This document shows, piece by piece, positions 54,883 through 63,200 of a stretch of 64,000 nucleotides of DNA. Position 1 is the first letter of the stretch. Every line of letters starts with the position of its first letter. The stretch comes from Leeuwenhoekiella sp. (GTDB taxonomy: Bacteria > Bacteroidota > Bacteroidia > Flavobacteriales > Flavobacteriaceae). The position numbers and the translations under genes were made by a program. The notes beneath the pieces are model-generated. The model was given only the letters and a program-made list of their open reading frames with translations, was not told where the DNA came from and ran no database searches. The stretch covers positions 62,001 through 126,000 of the forward strand of contig PAPI01000027.1 in the NCBI GenBank assembly GCA_002708845.1. The letters run 5' to 3'.

Positions 54883-56925
54883 CTACTGGGCGTATTTCAG
54901 TACAAGACTGTCAGGAACCAGCTTTTGACCCTCAGCAATTTCCCGGTTTCGGCGTTTAAATGCATTGAAAGCGGCCTTTAACTCGTCCTTTTTAATCTCA
55001 TCAGTGATGAGTTCTTCATAAAGATTGGGATAAATCTGAAAGAGCTGATCACCGTTAAGGTGGTAATTGCCCATCACAAAGTCAACAAAATCTGTTTTGG
55101 TTTGCATCAGCGGAATTTGATGCGTATTTCTAAAAGACTCCACCGTATCCAGACCTTTACCTAAGAATGCATTTTGTTTGGGCAGAGCAAGGTTATAAGA
55201 ATGGTTTAAATAGTTTAAAACACTCGGGGCAACGTCCATATGAGAAGAAATAGCCTGAACTTCTTTGGTGCGGGTCAGCATTGGTGAATATACGATAAGC
55301 GGTACATGATAGCGGTCAATCTTTGTGCTTAAGGGGATTTCAGGAATACGGTGATCACCAGTAATAAAAAAGATGGTGTTTTGATAGTCAGAACGCTTCT
55401 GATACTCTTTAAAAAAACGCTGTAGCGCATCATCAGCATATAATACCGTTGCAAACTGGTCTGCAAACTTTTTGCGTTGGGCGCTTTCTTCAGGCTTTAA
55501 ATTCAGGCTTTCGAGATACGTATCAAAGCGTTTTAAATAGGCTTCCTGCTGGTTAAACCTAAAGGGGCTGTGTGTAGTCACGGTAAGCAAAACATCAAGT
55601 CTTGGGGCCTGCGTGGTATCGCTTACAGTACTTTCAAGATAGTAGTCGTATAATTCTTTATCGCCATAGCCCCAGGTGTACCCCGCATATTCAGGAAGTT
55701 TTGAATATCCCGAAGGAAATGAGGGCTCATCTGCAATGCGATCTATCTTGTTGAGTTTCAGATAAGCATCCATATTATCAAAAGAGGCATTACCGCCATA
55801 ATAAAAACGGGTGGTGTATCCATTCTTCTCCAGAATATTTAGTAGCGATAATTGTGCGGGCATTTTATCCTGCAGTGCTAAAAAGCCGTTTTCAGCAAAG
55901 GGTTGTGAACCCAATAATGAAGGCAGTACCGCAAAGGTGCGTCCACCATTACTAAGCATATTTTTAAAATAGAGACTTTGCCTGCTAAGACTGTCTAAAA
56001 ATGGAGTGAAGTTTCCTAAAATAGCTCCCTCATTAGTAAATCCTCTTCCCAAACCTTCTACTACAATAAAGACCAGATTAGGTGGTGAAGCCTTTTTCTT
56101 AAAAAAGCTACTCAGTACATCGGTAGTGTCTGCTGCGTGTAAAAAAGGATATTCAGGATAAGTGTATTCAAAAGTATTTTGCTGTGCCAATCTTCTTTCT
56201 AAAATGGCTAAATAGTTATTAGCGTAAATATCGGGCCTTACGTCTTCTTCAAAATAATAATCGAGCGCTGCGGCATAAAAATGCCGGGATTTGTTAGTTA
56301 CCAGATTGTTGCCAAAATCATCGGAATATACCCTTGTTGTTGAATCGGTTACCCGAAATAAGCTTAGAACAAAAGCAAGAAGGAGTATTCCGGTAGTATA
56401 AGTCCATTTTAATCGTAGTTTGGGCAATACGTAAATAACACCTGAAACTAAAAGTCCGAGGCCAATAAGAAACATGGCTAGACTTGTTAAGGACAGGACT
56501 CCAGAGGCTCCCACGGTTTGAGCCACATCATCATAGCTGTACCCAAAAACATCAGAACCCAGGAGTAGCAAAGACTCTTTATGGTAGTATATAAACAGGA
56601 CGTGTAGGGCAAAGAATACGATTAGGAGGATTGCATAGAGTACTTTAGCAAATCGGGAACTAAAAAGGCTTAATGCCAAAAAAAGAATCCCGGTAGCTGG
56701 TAGCAGCGAGAGCCAGAATAGTAAATCTTGTTTTAGCGCTTGAAACAGTAAAATCCAGAACCCGTGGGGTAGTCCTAAATTAACCTGAACGAGTATCAAT
56801 TCCACCAGGCGGAATACAAAAAGGCTCAATAAAAAGAATAGGGCATAACCCGAAAAGTTTCTTAAACCTGTATGAAGTTTAACAACAAACGGGTTTTGAG
56901 CTTTGAGATTAGGATCGTCATTCAT
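54883..56925 (-). CDS. LTA-synthase-like sulfatase-fold membrane transferase
   Basis: From ATG 56925 the protein has 680 residues; an upstream TTG-started extension is not supported. Five transmembrane helices cover about 20-205. The extracytoplasmic alkaline phosphatase/sulfatase-fold domain has FIVVEGLGRGFTNEGAILGN (metal site). NGGRTFAVLPSLLGSQPF holds the presumed Thr nucleophile of LtaS- and phosphoethanolamine-transferase-like enzymes; WGYGDKELYDYYLES and TIFFITGDHRIPEIPL follow. Such proteins transfer phosphoglycerol or phosphoethanolamine to glycans or lipids. It is convergent with the exopolysaccharide operon (10 bp between stops), so it may decorate the same polymer or an envelope lipid. 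Substrate unknown. Confidence 0.88.
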   Translation of the reverse strand: MNDDPNLKAQNPFVVKLHTGLRNFSGYALFFLLSLFVFRLVELILVQVNLGLPHGFWILLFQALKQDLLFWLSLLPATGILFLALSLFSSRFAKVLYAILLIVFFALHVLFIYYHKESLLLLGSDVFGYSYDDVAQTVGASGVLSLTSLAMFLIGLGLLVSGVIYVLPKLRLKWTYTTGILLLAFVLSLFRVTDSTTRVYSDDFGNNLVTNKSRHFYAAALDYYFEEDVRPDIYANNYLAILERRLAQQNTFEYTYPEYPFLHAADTTDVLSSFFKKKASPPNLVFIVVEGLGRGFTNEGAILGNFTPFLDSLSRQSLYFKNMLSNGGRTFAVLPSLLGSQPFAENGFLALQDKMPAQLSLLNILEKNGYTTRFYYGGNASFDNMDAYLKLNKIDRIADEPSFPSGYSKLPEYAGYTWGYGDKELYDYYLESTVSDTTQAPRLDVLLTVTTHSPFRFNQQEAYLKRFDTYLESLNLKPEESAQRKKFADQFATVLYADDALQRFFKEYQKRSDYQNTIFFITGDHRIPEIPLSTKIDRYHVPLIVYSPMLTRTKEVQAISSHMDVAPSVLNYLNHSYNLALPKQNAFLGKGLDTVESFRNTHQIPLMQTKTDFVDFVMGNYHLNGDQLFQIYPNLYEELITDEIKKDELKAAFNAFKRRNREIAEGQKLVPDSLVLKYAQ

Positions 56926-57256
56926 AATCAAAATGTATTCAACTGATTTGGGCTGCAATTTAACTCTAAAATACAACAATCAATCTTAAGCAAAGTAAGG
57001 GTGCTATTTGAAAATGAAACGCCGATTTTAGCAGTGCTTTACCCTAATTTCTAATCATTAGGTGAACATGGCAACGCTTTATCCCAACTTAGACAACTCT
57101 TTAAAGCTATCGAATTGTGAAACAACGAGAATATAGGTCATTTGTAGATGTTACGGGTTAATAATCAGAAATAAAAATTACCTTCGAATACTAATGCAGT
57201 GAACTTGTTTTTAAGGTTTACGCTCCCCCCTGATCATAGTGCTAATACCAGATTTT

Positions 57257-57622
57257 ATGAAAGAGCGAATATTAGTGATCGAGGATAATCCTCAGGTAGC
57301 AAATTCCTTGCGCTATTTGCTCAAAAAGGAAGGGTATAGCGTTACGACCTGTTTTGACGGTTTATCAGCTCTTAATCTGATGGAGCAGGAAGAGTATGAT
57401 CTTATTATTACTGATCTTTTAATTCCTTTTGTATCTGGACTTAAAATCATAAGACATATTCGCCTAAAAAAACCTTTATTGCCTGTTTTTGTAATTTCTT
57501 CAGTGATTGAAGATAAAGTTATTGAACACATCAGATTGTTGGGTGTTCAGGATTTCCTCCAAAAACCGTTTAATGCACAGACCTTATGCTCAAGTATTAA
57601 GAAGCGTTTGCTCGCAGCCTAA
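57257..57622 (+). CDS. Single-domain response regulator, paralogue of the one at 49327
   Basis: From ATG 57257 the protein has 121 residues (a GTG at 57239 is less likely). The receiver motifs are intact: ILVIEDNPQVANSLRYLLKK, DLIITDLLIPFVSGLKIIRH, VFVISSVIEDK and DFLQKPFNAQTLCSS. There is no output domain. The sequence is clearly similar to the regulator at 49327-49692, particularly in VIEDNPxV, LLKKEGY and TDLxxPFxSG. It stands on the far side of the exopolysaccharide genes, separated from the LTA-synthase-like gene by a divergent intergenic region. Phosphorylation by the same Hpt protein is a reasonable guess. Confidence 0.92.
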   Translation: MKERILVIEDNPQVANSLRYLLKKEGYSVTTCFDGLSALNLMEQEEYDLIITDLLIPFVSGLKIIRHIRLKKPLLPVFVISSVIEDKVIEHIRLLGVQDFLQKPFNAQTLCSSIKKRLLAA

Positions 57623-57678
57623 TTAGGCTTTAAGAAAAGCTTACCACAAGGTTACAAACAAATACCAGTTTTAACTCC

Positions 57679-57686
57679 TAATTTTG
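57679..57686 (+). promoter_or_regulatory. Putative -7 box of the MDR oxidoreductase gene
   Basis: TAATTTTG matches TAnnTTTG exactly, 15 bp before ATG 57702. It overlaps an in-frame TTG at 57684, which argues that ATG 57702 is the true start. Confidence 0.5.
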
Positions 57687-57701
57687 AATAAAACCGGAGT
57701 T

Positions 57702-58697
57702 ATGAATACTGCAATACACTTACAAAACCGACCAACAGGAAGACCAGATCTTTCAGATTTTAAATTTGTAGAAGAAGAAAAACCTTCTCCTAGCGATGGG
57801 GAAGTTCTACTGGAGACCAAATACATTTCGGTTGACCCGTATTTACGGGGACGTATGGTTGATGCAAAATCCTATATTCCTCCATTTAAACTTAATGAGC
57901 CCATAACTTCCGGCATCATTGCTGAGGTCAAAGAATCGATGCACCCTGATTTTAAGGAAGGGGATTTTGTAAACGGTATGCTGGCCTGGAAAGAATTTCA
58001 GGTTTCTGATGGAAAAGGCCTTACCAAAGTAGACCCTGATCAGGCTCCACTTTCGGCTTATTTGGGAATTCTAGGAATGACCGGTTTAACGGCTTACTTT
58101 GGCCTGACAGATATTGGCAAACCCAAAGCCGGAGAAACGATTCTGGTTACGGGTGCCGCCGGCGCCGTAGGCAGTGTTGTGGGGCAGCTGGGTAAAATCT
58201 TCGAATGTAAAGTTGTGGGTATTGCCGGAAGCGATGATAAGATAGACTTAATTACTTCAAATTTTGGCTTTGATGCCGGTATCAACTACAAAACGACAGA
58301 TGATATGAAAACTGCCGTTGCAAAGGCTTGCTCAGATGGAGTAGATGTATTTTTCGACAATGTGGGCGGAAGTATTTTTGATGCCGTAATGGCCAATACC
58401 AATCGCGGAGCCCGCGTGGTACTATGCGGTGCAATCGCAGACTATAACAAAACGGAAACGCCTACAGGACCACGGGTAAATACTACTTTAATCAAAAACA
58501 GTATTTTAATGCAGGGTTTTACCGTAGGAAATTATCAAAGTGAATTTCAGACAGGCATTAAAAAACTTGCTGGTTGGTTGCAGGAAGGTAAACTGGAATA
58601 TGAAGAAACCATGGTTGAAGGTTTTAAGAATACTCCGCAAGCCTTTCTAGATCTTTTTGACGGTAAAAATACCGGTAAAATGGTGGTTAGAGTATGA
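57702..58697 (+). CDS. NADP-dependent MDR oxidoreductase (leukotriene B4 dehydrogenase/CurA-like)
   Basis: 331 residues. The start NTAIHLQNRPTGRPDLSDFK is followed by VLLETKYISVDPYLRGRMVD, the hallmark of the PTGR/CurA group, then LGMTGLTAYFGLTDIGKPKA and the NADP-binding ILVTGAAGAVGSVVGQLGKI. DVFFDNVGGSIFDAVMANTN and ALVL-type closing residues (NTGKMVVRV) complete the domain. These zinc-free enzymes reduce alpha,beta-unsaturated carbonyls with NADPH, for example in detoxification of lipid aldehydes. The gene has its own promoter box and no operon partner. Confidence 0.93.
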   Translation: MNTAIHLQNRPTGRPDLSDFKFVEEEKPSPSDGEVLLETKYISVDPYLRGRMVDAKSYIPPFKLNEPITSGIIAEVKESMHPDFKEGDFVNGMLAWKEFQVSDGKGLTKVDPDQAPLSAYLGILGMTGLTAYFGLTDIGKPKAGETILVTGAAGAVGSVVGQLGKIFECKVVGIAGSDDKIDLITSNFGFDAGINYKTTDDMKTAVAKACSDGVDVFFDNVGGSIFDAVMANTNRGARVVLCGAIADYNKTETPTGPRVNTTLIKNSILMQGFTVGNYQSEFQTGIKKLAGWLQEGKLEYEETMVEGFKNTPQAFLDLFDGKNTGKMVVRV

Positions 58698-58738
58698 TCT
58701 TTTTTAGCTTACTCAAAAAATCATAAAGCATGGACTCA

Positions 58739-58769
58739 TTTGGTATAAAACAGATTTGATGTAACTTTA
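58739..58769 (+). promoter_or_regulatory. Bacteroidota-type promoter of the HYC-CC-PP gene
   Basis: The -33 element TTTG (58739-58742), a 19-bp spacer and the -7 element TAACTTTA (58762-58769) fit the Bacteroidota consensus TTTG-N19-TAnnTTTG, with one mismatch at the last base. The ATG is 7 bp further on. This is the best-formed promoter in the window. Confidence 0.7.
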
Positions 58770-58776
58770 CAACTTT

Positions 58777-59190
58777 ATGAAACAGAAGTCTTTCCAAATA
58801 TTTGTAATTCTGATGGCGGTTGTCGTGATGTTCTCGACGATGTCCTTCAACGTGAGTATGCATTATTGTGGAGAGCAGTTTGTGGATTATTCGCTTACCC
58901 AAACCGCAAAAACCTGCGGGATGGAAATCCAAAAACAGAGCGATTGTGATACAGGCATTACTCAAAAATCCTGTTGCTCTGATAAAACATTAAGCGCAAA
59001 AGGTCACGACGATCTTAAACCGGCTTTTCATTCAGTAGATCTGGATCAACAGCTTTTTATAACTTCGTTTATTTATACCTACGCGCTGCTTTTTGAACCT
59101 CAGGAAGCAGACTCCAATGCATTTTTGGCCTATTCGCCACCACCACTGATACGGGACGTGCAAACACTCGATCAGGTCTTTCGTATTTGA
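58777..59190 (+). CDS. HYC-CC-PP family small envelope protein
   Basis: This 137-residue protein starts with a signal peptide-like segment (FQIFVILMAVVVMFSTMSFN). It contains the three name-giving motifs of the flavobacterial HYC-CC-PP family: SMHYCGEQFVDYS (about residue 29), QKSCCSDKTLS (about 66) and LAYSPPPLIRD near the end. The Cys and His pattern (HYC, KTCG, SDCD, SCC) suggests metal or thiol chemistry in the periplasm. The family is often found beside heavy-metal RND pumps, as here, where the pump starts 116 bp downstream. Function is not established. Confidence 0.85.
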   Translation: MKQKSFQIFVILMAVVVMFSTMSFNVSMHYCGEQFVDYSLTQTAKTCGMEIQKQSDCDTGITQKSCCSDKTLSAKGHDDLKPAFHSVDLDQQLFITSFIYTYALLFEPQEADSNAFLAYSPPPLIRDVQTLDQVFRI

Positions 59191-59306
59191 TTCTTTTTTT
59201 GAACTGAAACCAGTTTTGGTTTTAGCTTGTTTTCGCATACGCGAAAGCATTCCGGCATTGTTTTATACGGTGCTTATTTCAATCAAAGTAATCAATACAT
59301 CAATTT

Positions 59307-62300
59307 ATGCCCAATAAAAGCATCAAATTTTTTATCGAAAACAAGTTGGTCGCTTTCCTGCTTCTCGCCCTTTTTGTAGGCTGGGGGGTTGCCAATGCAC
59401 CTTTTGACTGGGATACTGGCCTTATCCCCAGAGATCCTGTTGCTGTAGACGCCATCCCTGATATTGGAGAAAATCAGCAAATCGTTTTCACCAAATGGCC
59501 CGGCCGTTCCCCGCAGGATATGGAAGACCAGGTGAGCTATCCGCTTACCACCGCGCTTTTGGGAATTCCCGGAGTAAAAACCATACGCTCTTCTTCGATG
59601 TTTGGTTTTTCCAGTATCTATATCATCTTTGAAGAAGATGTGGAATTCTACTGGAGTCGTAGCCGCATTCTCGAAAAACTCAATTCGCTGCCTGCGGGCT
59701 TGCTTCCCGATGGCGTGAATCCTACTTTGGGACCTGATGCCACCGGTCTGGGACAGATTTTTTGGTATACCCTTGAAGGGCGTGATCCTCAGGGCAAAGT
59801 AACCGGGGGTTGGGATTTGCAGGAGTTGCGCAGCATTCAGGATTACTATGTGAAATATGGACTTTCTGCTGCAAGTGGAGTTTCGGAAGTTGCTTCCATT
59901 GGCGGCTACGTGCAGGAATACCAGATTGATGTAAACCCAGAACTGCTCCGGCAATACAATATAGGTCTTGACGCTTTGGTAAAAGCAGTAATGGAAAGCA
60001 ACAAGGAGATTGGAGCCCAAACCCTCGAAATCAACAAAGCCGAATATCTGGTACGCGGTCTTGGCTATATCAAATCGGTAGCTGATCTTGAAAATGCCGT
60101 GGTCGCGTCTTCAGATTTTACTTCAATCCGAATCAAAGATATTGCGACGGTTTCCCTGGGTCCTGCGCCCCGTCGGGGCATACTCGATAAAGAAGGAGCT
60201 GAGGTGGTTGGTGGCGTGGTAGTGGCACGTTACGGAGCCAACCCGATGGAGGTGATTACAAACGTAAAAGAAAAAATTGCCGAACTCAGCAGCGGTCTAC
60301 CCTCAAAAACTCTCGCCGAAGGTACAAAATCCCAGCTAACAATCGTTCCGTTTTACGATCGTACACAACTCATTCAGGAAACACTGGGCACCCTGGATGA
60401 AGCCCTAACGATGGAAATACTCATCACTATTCTCGTGATCATTGTGATGGTGTTTAACCTCAGGGCCTCGGCTTTGATTTCCGGTTTATTACCGGTTGCG
60501 GTGTTGATGGTATTTATTGCGATGAAATTATTTGAGGTAGATGCTAATATTGTGGCACTATCGGGTATTGCCATCGCTATTGGGACTATGGTCGATGTGG
60601 GAGTCATTCTTACCGAAAATATGATCAGGCATCTGGATGAGCAGAAAAATCAGTCGGAAAAACTCCAGCTGAACACGCTGATTTACAATGCCACCGTAGA
60701 AGTTTCGGGTGCGATTGTGACGGCCGTACTTACGACCATCATCAGTTTTATTCCGGTGTTTACGCTTATTGGTGCCGAAGGTAAACTCTTCCGGCCGCTC
60801 GCGTTTACTAAAACCGTAGCCTTGGCTGCTTCGCTTGTGATTGCGTTATTTCTCATTCCGCCTTTTGCGGCTTTGATATTCCGTAGAAAACAACTTCGAA
60901 GACCGCTTGCAAACGCGGTTCAGGTGCTTTTAATCGCATTAGGAGTACTGGCGTTGGTGTTGGGGTATGGGTTAGGACTGGTCTTGATTGCTTTTGGCGT
61001 GCTTTATTTTTTACGCAAAGCGAAAAAGCTGCCTTACAACGGACTTCCAAAAGCGGAAGTCATAATAATTAGTACAGCTATAGTGTTTTTGCTGGCAACC
61101 TACTGGCGTCCTCTGGGTTTTGACCGAAGCATTGGGATCAACCTGATCTTTGTTATTTTTATCTGTACCGTGTTTTTTGGAGCTTTCTGGCTCTTGCGGC
61201 ATTTTTACGAGCGTATCCTGCGCTGGGCTCTTGCAAATCGCTTGTTGTTTCTGTGTATTCCGGTGACATTATTGATTTGTGGTGGCTTTATTTTATCAAA
61301 TACCGGTAAAGAATTTATGCCTTCGCTTAATGAAGGAACATTTTTACTGATGCCCACATCGCTGCCTCATGCCGGAGTTGAAGAAAACAAGCGCGTACTG
61401 CAACAACTGGATATGGCGGTGGCCAGTATTCCTGAAATTGAAACCGTGGTAGGCAAAGCCGGGCGAACCGAATCAGCTCTTGATCCGGCTCCGCTGTCTA
61501 TGTATGAAAACATCATTCAGTACAAACCTGAATATATGCTTAATGAGGCCGGGAAACGCCAGCGTTATCGGGTAGATGAAGACGGTTTTTTTGTACTTAA
61601 GAATGGCGGAAGGACATTCAACCCCAATTATACGGAAGAAGAAGCCGAAGATGCGGTTTCTTTCCCGGTTAAAGCAGAGCAACTGGTAGCCGATGAGGAT
61701 GGAGAATACTACCGCAACTGGCGGCCTGAGATTGAATCGCCAGACGATATCTGGAATGAAATCGCACGGGTCACAAAACTGCCCGGAGTGACTTCGGCCC
61801 CAAAACTACAGCCTATTGAAACAAGGCTCGTGATGCTGCAAACCGGTATGCGCGCCCCGATGGGAATCAAAGTCAAAGGACCCGATTTACGACAGATTGA
61901 AGATTTTGGCCTGCAACTGGAATCCATTTTGAAAAAGGCTGAAGGTGTCAAGGAAGAAGCTGTTTTTGCAGACCGTATTGTTGGCAAACCTTATTTACTC
62001 ATCGACATTGACCGGGAGCATCTGGTACGTTACGGCATCAGTATCGGGCAGGTGCAGCAGGTGCTTGAAGTAGCCGTTGGCGGAATGCCCATTACCCAAA
62101 CCGTAGAAGGCCGCGAGCGTTATGCGGTACGCGTACGCTATCCCCGAGAACTCCGTGATACCCCTGAAGATTTAAAGTCGATTTACGTTCCCGTTGAAAA
62201 AGGGAGTCCGGTACCGCTAAGTGAACTCGTTACGATCAAGTATGAGCAGGGACCGCAGGTAATTAAAAGTGAAGATACCTTTCTGGTAGGTTATGTGTTG

Positions 62301-63047
62301 TTTGACAAACAGGACGGTTATGCCGAGGTTGATGTGGTCGAAAATGGCCAGCGCCTCATTCAGTCTAAAATTGATTCCGGCGAACTCGTCGTACCCCAGG
62401 GAATCAGCTATCAGTTCACGGGAACCTATGAAAATCAACTTCGGGCAGAAAAAACACTAAGCTTTGTGGTGCCACTCTGTTTGCTCATCATTTTCCTGAT
62501 TTTGTATTTCCAATTCCGGTCGGTTTCTACCTCACTAATGGTATTTACGGGAATTGCGGTGGCTTTTGCCGGAGGCTTTATTATGATCTGGCTCTACGGG
62601 CAGGATTGGTTTTTAAATTTCAGTTTTTTGGGCGAAAACGTCCGCGATCTGTTCCATATGAAAACCATTAATCTGAGTGTTGCAGTCTGGGTAGGCTTTA
62701 TCGCCCTCTTTGGGATTGCCACAGATGACGGTGTGGTGATGGCAACCTATCTGACGCAAACTTTTAAAAAGGAAACTCCTGCAGATCGTAAGGAAATTCA
62801 GGAGGCTACGCTTTTGGCAGCCGGGAAACGTATCAGACCCTGTTTAATGACGACGGTAACAACCATTCTGGCCTTGTTGCCGATATTGACTTCAACGGGG
62901 CGGGGGAGTGATATTATGATCCCGATGGCCATCCCGGTTTTCGGTGGAATGATCATAGACGTGACTTCTTATTTTATCGTGCCAGTGTTGTACAGCTGGA
63001 AGAAAGAACGGGAGCTGGCGAGTTTAGAGGTAAAAAGTTTTAAGTGA
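59307..63047 (+). CDS. CusA/CzcA heavy-metal RND efflux pump
   Basis: This 1246-residue inner membrane protein matches heavy-metal RND permeases: FTKWPGRSPQDMEDQVSYPL, TTALLGIPGVKTIRSSSMFG, GGYVQEYQIDVNPELLRQYN, DVGVILTENMIRHLDE, VGKAGRTESALDPAPLSMYE and GLxxATDDGVVMA-like FGIATDDGVVMATYLTQTF. It pumps Cu/Ag or Zn/Co/Cd using the proton gradient, together with a membrane fusion protein and a TolC partner. It is about 200 residues longer than E. coli CusA. Extra hydrophobic helices sit near residues 525-620, and there is a charged insertion near 755-800 (FNPNYTEEEAEDAVSFPVKA). Both appear to be additions in the central part. Confidence 0.95.
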   Translation: MPNKSIKFFIENKLVAFLLLALFVGWGVANAPFDWDTGLIPRDPVAVDAIPDIGENQQIVFTKWPGRSPQDMEDQVSYPLTTALLGIPGVKTIRSSSMFGFSSIYIIFEEDVEFYWSRSRILEKLNSLPAGLLPDGVNPTLGPDATGLGQIFWYTLEGRDPQGKVTGGWDLQELRSIQDYYVKYGLSAASGVSEVASIGGYVQEYQIDVNPELLRQYNIGLDALVKAVMESNKEIGAQTLEINKAEYLVRGLGYIKSVADLENAVVASSDFTSIRIKDIATVSLGPAPRRGILDKEGAEVVGGVVVARYGANPMEVITNVKEKIAELSSGLPSKTLAEGTKSQLTIVPFYDRTQLIQETLGTLDEALTMEILITILVIIVMVFNLRASALISGLLPVAVLMVFIAMKLFEVDANIVALSGIAIAIGTMVDVGVILTENMIRHLDEQKNQSEKLQLNTLIYNATVEVSGAIVTAVLTTIISFIPVFTLIGAEGKLFRPLAFTKTVALAASLVIALFLIPPFAALIFRRKQLRRPLANAVQVLLIALGVLALVLGYGLGLVLIAFGVLYFLRKAKKLPYNGLPKAEVIIISTAIVFLLATYWRPLGFDRSIGINLIFVIFICTVFFGAFWLLRHFYERILRWALANRLLFLCIPVTLLICGGFILSNTGKEFMPSLNEGTFLLMPTSLPHAGVEENKRVLQQLDMAVASIPEIETVVGKAGRTESALDPAPLSMYENIIQYKPEYMLNEAGKRQRYRVDEDGFFVLKNGGRTFNPNYTEEEAEDAVSFPVKAEQLVADEDGEYYRNWRPEIESPDDIWNEIARVTKLPGVTSAPKLQPIETRLVMLQTGMRAPMGIKVKGPDLRQIEDFGLQLESILKKAEGVKEEAVFADRIVGKPYLLIDIDREHLVRYGISIGQVQQVLEVAVGGMPITQTVEGRERYAVRVRYPRELRDTPEDLKSIYVPVEKGSPVPLSELVTIKYEQGPQVIKSEDTFLVGYVLFDKQDGYAEVDVVENGQRLIQSKIDSGELVVPQGISYQFTGTYENQLRAEKTLSFVVPLCLLIIFLILYFQFRSVSTSLMVFTGIAVAFAGGFIMIWLYGQDWFLNFSFLGENVRDLFHMKTINLSVAVWVGFIALFGIATDDGVVMATYLTQTFKKETPADRKEIQEATLLAAGKRIRPCLMTTVTTILALLPILTSTGRGSDIMIPMAIPVFGGMIIDVTSYFIVPVLYSWKKERELASLEVKSFK

Positions 63048-63084
63048 AAAGTTAAACGTAAAAACTATGATGTAGTTTGAGAAT

Positions 63085-63106
63085 GTCACGCTGAGCCTGT
63101 CGAAGC
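63085..63106. repeat. REP-like dispersed repeat (GTCACGCTGAGCCTGTCGAA-type)
   Basis: The text between the pump and TolC genes matches a short intergenic repeat common in flavobacteria, usually seen as GTCATGCTGAGCTTGTCGAA. It sits in the only sizeable spacer of the efflux cluster, in a spot suited to tuning expression of the downstream gene. Confidence 0.6.
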
Positions 63107-63200
63107 GCAATTGATGCGGAATTAGTATCGAAGCCAGAGGTTTTAAATATTGAAAATATTAAACAAATAACAAATAACGAACAACGAATAACACAGAATA

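Noticed and set aside
59292-60020. 242-codon minus-strand frame antisense to the CusA-like gene
   Set aside because: The plus strand here is unmistakable RND pump sequence; the antisense frame has no motif.
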